From assembly GCF_964340395.1 (NCBI RefSeq), contig NC_135569.1:7987540-8051539 (forward strand): DNA of 64,000 nucleotides. Reading direction: 5' to 3'. Both the position numbers and the translations under genes were made by a program. A model generated the notes under the pieces. The model saw only the letters and a list, made by a program, of their open reading frames with translations. It ran no database searches and was not told the DNA's origin. Positions 25,151 to 36,775 of this stretch are shown here, piece after piece (position 1 is the stretch's first letter; the number at the start of each line of letters is the position of its first letter). The stretch is from Glandiceps talaboti (taxonomy: Eukaryota > Hemichordata > Enteropneusta > Spengelidae).

Positions 25151-28100
25151 ATTGTTACAATTCAATGTCTTCGTTCAGCCCGTTGTTGAAATGTCGTATT
25201 ATTTTTACGATATATGTCGATTTTGATTTACGATGACATAGTCTTAATTATACAAGACATAGCGTGTGAAGGTCTCTAACTTCACATTTCATGAAGCATT
25301 TAAGATATAATTTATAGCTAAACGTTCTAGGAGTGTCAAGTAAATGCTTTTTTTTTAAATAAAAGAGGTCTTTAATAATGATAAGCTGTCCAGTTAAGCA
25401 AATGAGTAGTATTGTATATGTGATATTTACGTGTGCTGTATGTCCATTCATTAACTGGAAACACTAGATTGCTTGTGTACTATATATTGAGTGATTAAAG
25501 AGTTTTAACCCTCATGAGTCTCTAAAAAATGGGAAAAGTATCGTAATAATGAAAACATGGAATATGTTTTCTATTCTTTTTTGCAAAATGTTGTCACTGC
25601 AAAAATATTGCTACGATAATATTATCTTACATAAGCCATGCTATTATATCAAGTATCCACAAACCTTAAAAACTCATAATCATTAATACATTTCATGTTT
25701 TAAAAACCATACAAGTGAGGTGATTCTATTGTAAGTGAATATTTCTGGGTGAATAAAGAGAATGTCGTTCGACTAATAAACCTGTTTTTGTAAAACTTCA
25801 TCAAACTTTGAGATGTACTTTTGCAGAGCATAGGTTAAATCAATGCATTTGATATTCCGATAAGGAAAGCGCATTAAAAGCTGTCATACACAGCAATCTG
25901 GCAATCGAAAATACTGGGTTTATGGCGTGCTTAAACTTTCATTTAGAAATGTAACTTTAGATTGATGTATTAATTCCCAAAAAATAACCTGTCAATTACA
26001 GCTGAAATAATATCGTCCTGTCCACCGTCAGATAAACCCATGGAAATGCCAAAAGTACATATCTGGCATTTCAGCGATCTTGGATCCGTTTTTAATGACA
26101 AAGTCGTACAATAAGAATTTGTTCACATGTCTAACATAATCAAAGTATAGAAAAAATTAGCATTGGCTTACATCAATCATTTCTAACTCACAATGGAAGG
26201 AGTGCACTCGAAGCTATTTCTGATTTCATTATGAAACGTATGCTACACAATTGGTCATCGTTACGGGGTAAAAAGTTGGCGTAGAGTTTCACTGCTGTGA
26301 CGCAATGTATTTTACATAAGGAAAAATGAAAAGTGTTTCCAGTAATCCAACCGACCATGGTTTAAGCTGCCTCACAATCAAAACGGTGAAATTGTGAAAA
26401 TTTGCATTTAAAGCTTTTGCCAAAGTACCCCCCCCCCCCCTAAAAAAATCCAATTCCATAGTACAGTCTATATATTGTGATTGTTTACTCCACATATAAT
26501 TATCTTCATCTACTTCCTTTACACCACATCATGCGATCACTGAAGTATTGTCACTGACGAGTATCTTGTCTGTGGGTTAAAGCACTTTAAAAATAATTTT
26601 GAAAAAAAAATAAAAAGATAACATTACATCCCAAACATATCTACTCTGTTCCCTGAAGTCATGTTATTGAAAACATCTTTTTTTCAAATTTTTGCCTAAA
26701 GATATATAGACACATTTTATCCTTAAACTAATGATAATAAATGCCATAACAGGAGCCGAGATCCTCCACCTAATCGCAATCGACAAATGTGTACCTTGCC
26801 ATTGTTGACAGACAAGAGTGCAATAGAACAGTTTCTAGTGATTTGAGTACACATGCACTTGACTGTTTTATTAATGAATTGATTTGTTTACCTTCCCACT
26901 AATAACCAATGTAATTATTTGCCTGCTTTCATATCCAAACTGTGTATGATACCGCTAGAATTGTTCATGTTGGGTTACAAATTGAAATTCCGTTTCTGGT
27001 GTACGTTAGTTCCAGTGGATATATTTGTACATCTTTCAGTATAACGACTTGTCATATTGTAATGAGTAACGAAATGTCATACCTAATGTGAAAACCTAGC
27101 ATGGCAAACACGAAATATGCCTATATTAGTTATTTGCAACTCCCCATGATTTCTCAGATCCAGAGATAATCATGTCAGGTGTTACCTTAGATTGTCTAAT
27201 TGAAACCAATAATATTTGTACGGCATCAAATGATGGCTATTTGATGAATTCTAATGAATTTCTAATAAATAGTATTAGAAATATATTCATCACTTTGTCA
27301 CAACATCGTGTGATTACTAGAAGGTGAAAAGTTAAAAATCCTGAAAAAGTTGATACCTAAACATCACAACGATATTGCGTCTTATTTGTGTCTCTCCACT
27401 CACAAACATCGCTATATTTACCAGATAGTGACGTCATTGTACACGTGATCACGTAGCCTCAACTTGACGAAACTATAACCCTAGCCTGCAGAATGTCTGT
27501 GATATATACAGCAACAGGCAATTCAGATAGCTACATAATCTTGCAAATGTCATTGACAGAGATGAATTCCTGAGAGAATACACAAATAAAACATTAATCT
27601 GTTGACTAAAACTGATTGACATCTAGTAATCCCATTTAAATTGCATCTAACGGTCATCTTATGACCTGAAAAACCAATTATACAAAAAAATGAAAATGTC
27701 GAACTAGATAATCAGCTGGCAACTTTCTTATACAACATCTGTCACCGATGACGTCATTGGCGTGCCCGCTAGTGATTTTCTACGACAAGGTATTGTTCCG
27801 TTCTGAGTTATGAAAACGTGATTATAATTTCAACGAGTATGCAAAATAAAAATGAAACAATTTTAGGAAAAAAATAATATTTAGTCTGTTGTGATTTGGA
27901 ATAAAGACTATAATATGATTTCGAATAATCGAAAAAGTCAATATTTCAAACCAAATTGAAATGATGTATTTGTTTGACTCATAAAGAAGGTATAGGTTAC
28001 CTAAAATATTGCAAACAGTTGTCATTGACGTAAAAAAAATGACCCGTCAATATTGGAGAAAGACTTGATTTTGTGATCATACTATAATTTGAAATACGAG

Positions 28101-28227
28101 ACACTTTTTCTTGCCTTGAAGATAATATCAACAATGTAATTTATTGTGAGAAGGAGTGACACTGAGTAGAGACAAGCAATGGCAGTAAGTAGGCTTACAT
28201 GGATTACGAATAATAGGTTTATGTGTA
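25151..28227. other. non-coding stretch
   Basis: AT-rich. It contains an 11-C homopolymer near 26430 and two full CRE octamers TGACGTCA at 27429-27436 and 27749-27756. No supported exon. Confidence 0.4.
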
Positions 28228-28406
28228 TCAATTTCCTCTACCTCTCTCTCTGTCTGTCTGTCTGTCTCTCTTTCTCCCTTTGTCCCCGTCTGCCTGTTTC
28301 TCTGTTTCTCTACGTCTGTCTCTCTGCCCCTCAGTCTCTGTCTCTCTCTGTCTCTCTTTTTCTCTCTGTCTCTGTTTCTGTCTGTCTCTCCGTCTCTCTT
28401 TCTGTC

Positions 28407-28447
<41 letters not shown>

Positions 28448-28471
28448 GCCTCTCTCTCTCTCTCTCTCTCT
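28228..28471. repeat. polypyrimidine (TCTG/TC)n tract
   Basis: About 240 bp that are almost pure pyrimidine apart from G in TCTG units. Long Ser/Leu-rich and Arg/Glu-rich frames on the two strands are artefacts. Confidence 0.93.
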
Positions 28472-28879
28472 CATATACTGTCTTTGGTACATAAAGCACC
28501 GGTTATCATCGGTACATATACCTTAATGATAAGAAAAATTCAAAAAAGTATCCAAATAGTGTAGCATTACATGTAATTCACTACCGTTAACACTGAGTTT
28601 ACATCAAGTAAAAGTGCTCCCTAATGAAAACGTTTCTGGAAGTGGATTAGTGGTGATTTGTCTGTTTCCAAGTCAGTCACCGAGGGACCCACTCAGATAT
28701 AGCTGATTCATGGGTGGGTTTATGTGCCAAATTATTACTGAAAGTAATCATTCACTATATGACTTGACATGTTTTAAAGTGAATTGATGAACGTGTGACA
28801 TAAAGGAATTATCCACGTGTTACAACTCTTAGTCTAGAATGTCTTTGACAAAAAATCCACAGATTGCTTATGACACACC

Positions 28880-29108
28880 TGACGTACGTATGTATGTACG
28901 TACGTACGTATGTACGTACGTATGTACGTATGTACGTATGTATGTATGTATGTATGTATGTATGTATGTATGTATGTATGTGTATGTATGTATGTATGTA
29001 TGTATGTATGTATGTATGGATGTATGTATGTATGTATGTATGTATGTATGTATGTATGTATGTTTTGTATGTATGTATGTATGTATGTATGTATGTATGT
29101 ATGTATGT
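28880..29108. repeat. (GTAC/GTAT)n microsatellite
   Basis: Mixed GTAC and GTAT units grading into a long uniform GTAT run with a few interruptions. Confidence 0.96.
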
Positions 29109-29305
29109 TAGACTAATCAAAGATACCTAACGAAAACGATCTACAAGCCAAATAATTTTGTGTTGTTAACTGCTAGAATCAATGGAGTAATTGTGACACT
29201 ACAGGATGATTCTCCATTTTGATAAATCGATATAATGAAGACATCCAACACATAAATCCCCATTCTACTCCCCAAAGGTTGCGCCTTGATAAACGTATAT
29301 CTTAC

Positions 29306-29377
29306 CAAAAGATGTTCCTTGGTGAATATGTAATCGTCGTGGTCAGCGATTGGGGTGTATGATACCAAATACACGGT
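29306..29377 (-). CDS. candidate internal exon (24 codons, phase 0/0)
   Basis: On the minus strand AGCAGTACTCAG precedes 24 codons running TVYLVSYTPIADHDDY and ending in KEHLL, followed by the donor TTTTG|GTAAGATA. The frame is open further upstream (back to a TAA near 29443) and includes possible N-glycosylation sites, so the true acceptor may be elsewhere. The residues look coding-like and possibly extracellular. Not recognised. Confidence 0.38.
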
Positions 29378-30504
29378 CTGAGTACTGCTGTTTGCGATGA
29401 CTTTTGTGGTTGTGTTCCATTGATTTATATGAACACCGAGTTAAGTGTTCTTTCCAATGAATGACTAATACGTATGATCTAAGCGATATACGTTGTGAAT
29501 AATACCTGTTACATCTCACACGTTCCAAATATATGCACAGATCGTACCTCTACTGGCGACAATGTCCGGGTGAAAACGTTTCTGTTTTCGACAATGTGCG
29601 GATGCAAACGTTTTTCGCTATTTTGTACCTAATTAATTTCATCAAAAAGATTTCCATTGCCTATTGCCAACGCAACCAAGTATGATTTAAGCACATTGAT
29701 ACCAGGTTGTGTATTTTTTGTAACTTTAAGGAAATGAGTAATCAGTTAAGCCTTCACGTCATTAACCCTATATCACAGGAACTCATTACATTAATGAATC
29801 AGCAATCTGAACACTGATATTAATGGTAAACGGTGAAACATTTCTGGATGACCCCTGTGTGTTGCTACTTCTACCGTATTACATTCTCATCATGCATAAT
29901 GCATAACGAAAGGTCAACATAAGTTGCCTGCTTTCACCAAACTACACGAATCACTCAGAAGTAATTAGTATTATCAACGTTTGCTAAATAGACTGAACAT
30001 CCATAACTTGTATTTCTATTTGATGTCTTTTCGGTTATTGTTTTTCACTAATAACCACTGACTTATACAACGTGGTTGGTTCACTTATTTGAGAAGTTAG
30101 TGATATCACAACCCGTACGAAACTTATCACATACAATCAGCAGTATTGATTGTGTAGGGATGTTATTCTTAGTGTTACAAGGAGCGGTCATCAAGTTGCT
30201 TTATACTATATATACAATTATGACAAGGAATATATGCCATTAAATAGAAGGTGAAAGTAGCTCTATATCGTAATTGAAATATGGACACATGTCAATCATG
30301 CACAAATGTTTGCATCGAGTGTCTCATAGGAGTAGTTGGTATGATTATTTTGTGTAATTGATTATGGATTGAAAAAAATGAAATCTTCTGTAAATGGTAC
30401 TTTTGATATACTTTGGAATATGGAATATATATATATATTAGTGAAAAGATGAAGTAGTGTTCGAAGTCAGCCTTACTTCCATCCAATAAGTGAAGTACCA
30501 ATTT

Positions 30505-30541
30505 GCGACATTTCGGTGCGTCTAGTGCACCTTCATCAAGC
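30505..30541 (-). other. hammerhead-like CTTGATGA-stem-GAAA motif
   Basis: On the minus strand CTTGATGA is followed by a stem (GGTGC paired with GCACC) and then GAAATGTC. The layout resembles the CUGANGA-stem II-GAAA core of hammerhead ribozymes known from Penelope-like retroelements, but the invariant C before UGAUGA is displaced by an extra U, and stems I and III are not clear. The same bases are also open as protein. Confidence 0.25.
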
Positions 30542-30572
30542 TATGACAAACCCATCATTGTATATGACATTA

Positions 30573-30765
30573 GAAGCAACTTATGAACATCTCAGTAGTA
30601 AATACAGAACCTGTGTCATTGAAGGCGTGAAAGTTTTCGAAATTAGGTTAGAAGTGCAAAAATGAAGTTCAGCTATCGCACTGACGTTAGACCCTCTCCC
30701 CACAAACTGACAAAATTCGTTTTATTGAGGTTAGTGTGATATTGTGCGTTCGTCCCTAACTTTAA
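30573..30765 (-). repeat. ~190-bp dispersed repeat, copy 2
   Basis: Reverse-complement match to 10612-10800, roughly four in five bases by eye, with several short gaps. The hammerhead-like motif lies just downstream on the same strand. Confidence 0.7.
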
Positions 30766-30963
30766 AATGACTGTTTCATGTGAGAATTTATAGTAATATC
30801 GACAACAGGAATAACATTTTACAGCGAAAAGGTTTGCAAACTTAAATGTAGACAAAACATACTTAACTACAATCATGTCTCTTACATCTGCAAGGTAATT
30901 TCCCTTTGATAATCGTGAAAGAGTTGTTTAAAATCGATTCCACACATGGTCAAAAAACAATCT

Positions 30964-31173
30964 TTACTTCCAAATGTTGCCATTTAACCTGTAATGTTGC
31001 TGCAAGTGGGCGATAAGTAATATGAAAGTAGAACAGAAGATTTCAATAAACTTGAAACGTTTGTCGAAGTAATACCGACGTTTGGATCCACACCTGGTGA
31101 TGCTAATGATGTCTGGATTAGCTTGGTTTAGGCGGCGACGTTTGAACTGGCGGTCCGTTTGTTGCAATAACTC
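30964..31173 (-). CDS. basic ORF, possible exon or relic
   Basis: About 69 open codons on the minus strand ending in TAA, with a Lys/Arg-rich first half (RQFKRRRLNQANPD) and a hydrophobic segment (IEIFCSTFILLIA) near the end. It lacks an ATG and a good acceptor. The composition is more protein-like than most frames here. It could be a terminal exon or a transposon relic. Confidence 0.22.
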   Translation of the reverse strand, partial: ELLQQTDRQFKRRRLNQANPDIISITRCGSKRRYYFDKRFKFIEIFCSTFILLIAHLQQHYRLNGNIWK

Positions 31174-31628
31174 TTACAATTTGACATTTTAAGGATTCAC
31201 TTTTAAAACCATTCGGATGCAACACTGAGCAAATGTAACAGACATGAAGAGTCAGTATTCGCCACACTGAACATATAGTGTTGTTTCTCCTAGATGTGGT
31301 AATATACCAAAATTAAGGTAATCAGAAACATATGAATCCAGTATTAGCCTTAACTGGGTTAGAGCTGCACTGCTAATGAGCAAAATCAAGCACATGGAAT
31401 GTCACAATTGTAAATCTAATTGGCGGCATGACCAAACTTTGAAGCGTAAGTGTGTTGAAGGGACTCTTGTGGAACTTTATGATTTTATGCGATTATCGTT
31501 CTTTCATATTGAAGTCATTCAAACTGTCTACCAAACACTTGCCAGCGACTGGAAGAGCTCTCACAACAGATTGGAAAATAATAGGAAAATTATCGAGACA
31601 TATGACATAATATTTTCATTATCAATAA

Positions 31629-32265
<637 letters not shown>

Positions 32266-32267
<2 letters not shown>

Positions 32268-33212
32268 ATACACTATATATAACATGCCACGAAGACATTT
32301 ATAGAAATATATCACAACAGTGCAAGTTGTTCGGGTAATTGTAGCAGCTAACATCACTATATGTGATGAAATTGCCTAGTATCAGGATAGAAGCTTTTAG
32401 CCAAATCATTGACATTTACTGCACAACAGGTAGTCGCTAATGGTGTAAGGCATGTAGGACAGAGCATATCTCCTTTACAGGCGGTAGGTAAATGTCAGTA
32501 CGTTAGACGCAACAAGTTAGCCCCTTGAGACACGTCGACTGCCAATAGACCGGAGATTTAAAGTCGTCTTACTGAAATCTCAGGAAGTACGAAGTAAAGG
32601 AAACTGTGAAAACAGTTCCTTGAAATTGTAAAGCAATGCTATTTCGAGTGTAGACATCTGTCGATGTGTGTAAAAAAACTGACGAATTCAATTACTTATC
32701 CACGTGTGTTTCCTATTGTATCAGTACTCATACTTTCCTTTCTGCTCTGATGGTTTTTTCATTTGATATAAAAATTGAAGAAAAGGCGGAATTAACGACC
32801 TGACAATGTGATTTATTTGATTTGGATTTTACATTGCCTGAGGTGTGAATGTACTTGTCAGCCGAGCAATGTATATCGACTTATATGTGACGTATTCTTT
32901 GCTATCCCGTCAAGACATTTCAAAAAATCTCAATGGGTCTTGATTCGCCTTCTTTCCTTTGGAATTCAGTGTAGATAAGTTTTTATGATCCAATTACAGT
33001 TCTTTCCAACGCAGAATGATTATTTTTATCATCGAGCTTATGGTTTCGACTTCAGCAATCATTTTACGTCATTTTCTTTTCTATAACTGATATCGATTAA
33101 TATTGATCGTTCACACTCTGTTTCTGACAGCTCTTATTATCAAATTAATACAACTCTAACGTATGAAGTAGACTTCGTTTTAACAAAGAGAAGTATTTGG
33201 ATGATTTTACAG
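32266..33212. other. non-coding stretch
   Basis: AT-rich with no supported gene. The bases AAATCATTGACATTTACTGCA occur near 32403 and again near 34690, a short unexplained direct repeat. Confidence 0.35.
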
Positions 33213-33379
33213 GGATTGCCACTCATGGAAATGGAGGTATTTCGTAAACTTTGGGGTTCTGGAGAGTCATTGCATGATTTCATAATGCATGGCACTATTG
33301 CCAAGAAATGGCATATTGAAACTTGCTCCATATTCATTGGCATAGCAGTGGTCCAGCATTGCCTCATGGAATTTAGCAG
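33213..33379 (+). CDS. candidate exon or TE coding fragment
   Basis: GGATGATTTTACAG leads into 55 open codons (GLPLMEMEVFRKLWGS onward) ending at TTAGCAG|GTATAT. The opposite strand is also open over the whole stretch. The distal part is repeated in inverted orientation at 33488-33580, which is more like a transposon fragment than a host exon. No family recognised. Confidence 0.28.
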
Positions 33380-33580
33380 GTATATGTATTTATTAATAAA
33401 CAATAAATAATCGTGAAGGTAATAAGCACTTAGGAGTCATGAATATGTGTTGCTCATCTAATACATACATGTGTATGCACATCGTCTGACTCCCATGAGG
33501 CAATGGTGGATCCCTGTTAAGATAGTTACTGAACAATTAATATGAAACAAGCTCCAATTAGGTGTTCTTGGCAAATGTAT
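33280..33580. repeat. imperfect inverted repeat, ~90-bp arms
   Basis: 33280-33370 and 33488-33580 are diverged inverted copies. Shared blocks include CCATGAGGCAATG, GGA.C.CTG, AATATG, CAAG.T.CAAT and TTCTTGGCAA. The spacer is about 115 bp. Confidence 0.55.
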
Positions 33581-35052
33581 ACAATTTAAGTGAACAGGTG
33601 TAAAATAGCTCACCAAAAAAGGACCAAATTCCACATTCCGAAAGCCCACTCCCGATCGTTCAGATACTGTAACAGGGTATCCATTGTTGCAAATAGTTCA
33701 TCAACCTAATGACTTCTGCATAAATTAATTCGCAACCATACACAGTCTATGCTACAAACGAAAGACAAATGACCCAAGGATGACTATAACCTGGCAAGTT
33801 AATGTGATTTGTTTAAGTGACAAGACTACATATACAAAGATAAATGTCATGTACATGGTACAAACGTTTTACGGGCACTTGTTAGTTGTACTTGGCTATG
33901 ACATTTGCATTTATCATTAATAGCGAAGGTGTGTACAGGCCTTGCAAGACCTGGCTTAAGCATGCGCATCTGATGGCATCTGATCTAGTTTAGATTAATA
34001 TATGCTGTAATGCAAATGTACTTTCTCAAGATCTAGTGTCTCCGTAAGACCAAAGTAGTGTAGAGGTTATCTGTGGCTTTGAATTCTTCCCCACGTCTAG
34101 AGAAATCAGAAGTCACGAATCAAAAGTTATTCATGCACATGTGTAAATCCTTAACTGCTAGAATAACGTGAACAATGTATTAAGTAGCGTCCTGATATGA
34201 CAAATGTACTATATTTGGACATTATGTAGTTGCCCACAACAAACACTAACTTATCATTGGTCTGTGATTGGTTAACAAAGATATTATGTTAATTGCTGTG
34301 TGGGTTGTTTTATTCGAATTTGAAATTTCATCACAGCTTCTCAGTCGTCTAGACATGGAGAAGATTCAAAACCACATATATCTTCTAGACTAAACCAAAA
34401 GTAGCATGTCTCGCAAGTTAGAGCACATATGTCTGCTAAAGCCTCTTGGCGGGTACGTTTCGGACGGTGCCGTAAAGAGGCGTGTGGATTACGACGTTTA
34501 AAAGTAATATGTTTGAAATCCTTAAATTCATATGGACATATATGGTGATATTAGTGTTATTTTCCATAGCACATAGTGCTGTTATTTTCTTCTAGAGTGC
34601 AGATAGGCAATCCGTACGGCATCTGGTCTGGTTGACTTATTTCCTTTTCTGAAATAACGCACCTGATTGATATATGATTTTTTTTGCCAAATCATTGACA
34701 TTTACTGCACCCGACCTTTAACATGTGCGATCATTGTGGGTTTTTTTTAATTTATTTCTTCGTCCTTCGAGATTGTGTTTCATAATTGAACTGTGCTCAT
34801 TGCTTAAGACTCTCTTGATATCGAACTTGTGTATATATGTAGGTATATCAGTTATGTAATCTAGGTATTTTCGTTCAAATAAGTCGTAATCGCGCTCTGT
34901 TATCAGATGCCCTTTACAACAAGTAAGTGAACAATGATATGTCTTTGGCGTAGGTGTATAGCTAATCACGGTGCACTGCTTGAAAAGAAAGGATAGCGGT
35001 ATCGGGGTATATTTTATTAGTGTATGTGTCTTACGAGTGTTGTGTGTGTCTG
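33581..35052. other. non-coding stretch
   Basis: No supported exon. It contains the short family repeat listed at 34449. Confidence 0.4.
34449..34500 (+). repeat. ~100-bp dispersed repeat, copy 2 (partial)
   Basis: Only the block CGGACGGTGCCGTAAAGAGGC and the flanking TTACGACG are shared with copies at 20.33 and 63.0 kb. Confidence 0.55.
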
Positions 35053-35293
35053 GTCTGTATGTGTGTATGTACGTATGTATGTATGTATGTGTGTGTGTAT
35101 GTGTGTGTGTATGTATGTATGTATGTATGTATGTATGTATGTATGTATGCATGTATGTGTGTGTATGTATGTATGTATGTATGTATGTATGTATGTATGT
35201 ATGTATGTATGCATGTATGTATGTATGTATGTATGTATGTGTCTGTCTGTCTGTATGTATGTGAGTGTATGTATATGTATGTATGAATGTATG
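35053..35293. repeat. (TATG)n microsatellite with GT interruptions
   Basis: Long GTAT tetranucleotide array broken by GTGTGT, GCAT and CTGT variants. Confidence 0.96.
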
Positions 35294-35656
35294 TACATTT
35301 TTTCTGGTGATGAGGATCGATTGAGGTTGAAGGAGGAGGAAATTACTTTTCAACTCGGAAAGCTGGAACCGCGTGAAATTAATAGATTATTTACATCATT
35401 CCCTAATATCTAAGTACGCTTATTCTATCTTTCAGGCGTGTTCTATAGGGTTCTTGTTGGTTTAAAGGTTTTACCATTTAAAAGAACTTGCGATGTGTCG
35501 TTCTATACTATAACATTTAGATATATAGTCAGGTCATGACCTACTATATATCTTGCCTTGATATCCTATGAGAAGGAATATTGATTCGTAAGGACTGAAT
35601 TTATCTATTTAGGACTGTTCTACTCATTACTCTTGCACTACTATGTATGTATATAT

Positions 35657-35843
<187 letters not shown>

Positions 35844-36080
35844 GATCGCGATCACTATGCTCTTACCCATTGACTTATTTGGATATCACCAGAGTTCGAT
35901 GGGGAGTCTTTTGTAAATCTTGTAATATTTCTGATCAGTCTGCTTAAAAACAGTTTTTAGCGTCCGGACCATTCCTACTGGTTAGGTTTTCGCAACATTT
36001 GATGCTTGAGTAATGATTTAAGATGAACCATGAATATCACGCATATTAATTTTTCAGAATAAAAAGAACACACCCTTAAC

Positions 36081-36113
36081 ATATGAGCCGTCAGATGACA
36101 AAAGGGACCTTAA
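36081..36113 (+). repeat. left terminal inverted repeat (33 bp)
   Basis: Starts ATATGAGCCGTCAGATGACA and ends GGGACCTTAA. It is the exact complement of 41461-41493. Confidence 0.93.
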
Positions 36114-36612
36114 CGCCATCCAATAGAAATCGAGTAATCGTTCGATTAAAACGTGGTGCGCGTCCACTGTAAATCTGCAGAGTCGCAGTGACAAACGAAT
36201 CTTTCACTCATTCATTACTGTGTACTTATACTGTTATAGTCCTTAATCTAAGTTATAGAACTACCACTCACGTTCTATACGATGTAAATACAGTAGTTAA
36301 ATAGCCAAAATGAACTTTCATGCGGATTTTACCCGAAGTTTTTAACGATTAAATACATTAACAAAGGTTGTGCGACGGGGTTAGTATTTCAACAAGCGGC
36401 GGCGTTGATTTACTTTTACGACAGGCGTGTGTCACATGTCACTTCATTTCAGAATGTCGGACTTTGAAAGCTGGTATTACTAGATAGTAATAATAATAAA
36501 TATGGTACAATCTTAGTTGAAATGATGATATCCTACACATTTCTAGTCTTGAATGCTCTCGTATTACGTTATATTGCCGTGTCACCAGCGCAATGTACAC
36601 TCATCGCGATCG

Positions 36613-36675
36613 AGGTCACTTGACCCGGGAAGTAGATTTTCTGAGGTCACTTAGCTGTTCATGAAATTGAGGTCA
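36613..36675 (+). promoter_or_regulatory. three AGGTCA half-sites upstream of the transposon gene
   Basis: AGGTCA occurs at 36613-36618, 36644-36649 and 36670-36675. The first is followed by TGACCC, forming an inverted pair AGGTCACTTGACCC. This is the nuclear-receptor half-site. The cluster ends about 100 bp before the start codon. Any function is inference. Confidence 0.35.
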
Positions 36676-36775
36676 ACCTTGTTTACTTCGAATTCGGATG
36701 CAGCGGACATTTACAACTGAAATATAAGTATTGTGCCTGTAACTGTCCTATAATTTAGACATATCCATAGTAGAC

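Noticed and set aside
28128-29130. Several 70-123-codon frames on both strands
   Set aside because: Polypyrimidine and GTAT/GTAC repeat translations.
34718-35413. Frames up to 211 codons rich in Tyr, His, Ile, Thr or Met, Cys, Val
   Set aside because: Translations of the TATG microsatellite and its flanks.
35433-35540. Possible exon after ATCTTTCAG near 35432
   Set aside because: The acceptor is good and about 34 codons are open, but the residues and lack of any partner exon give no further support.
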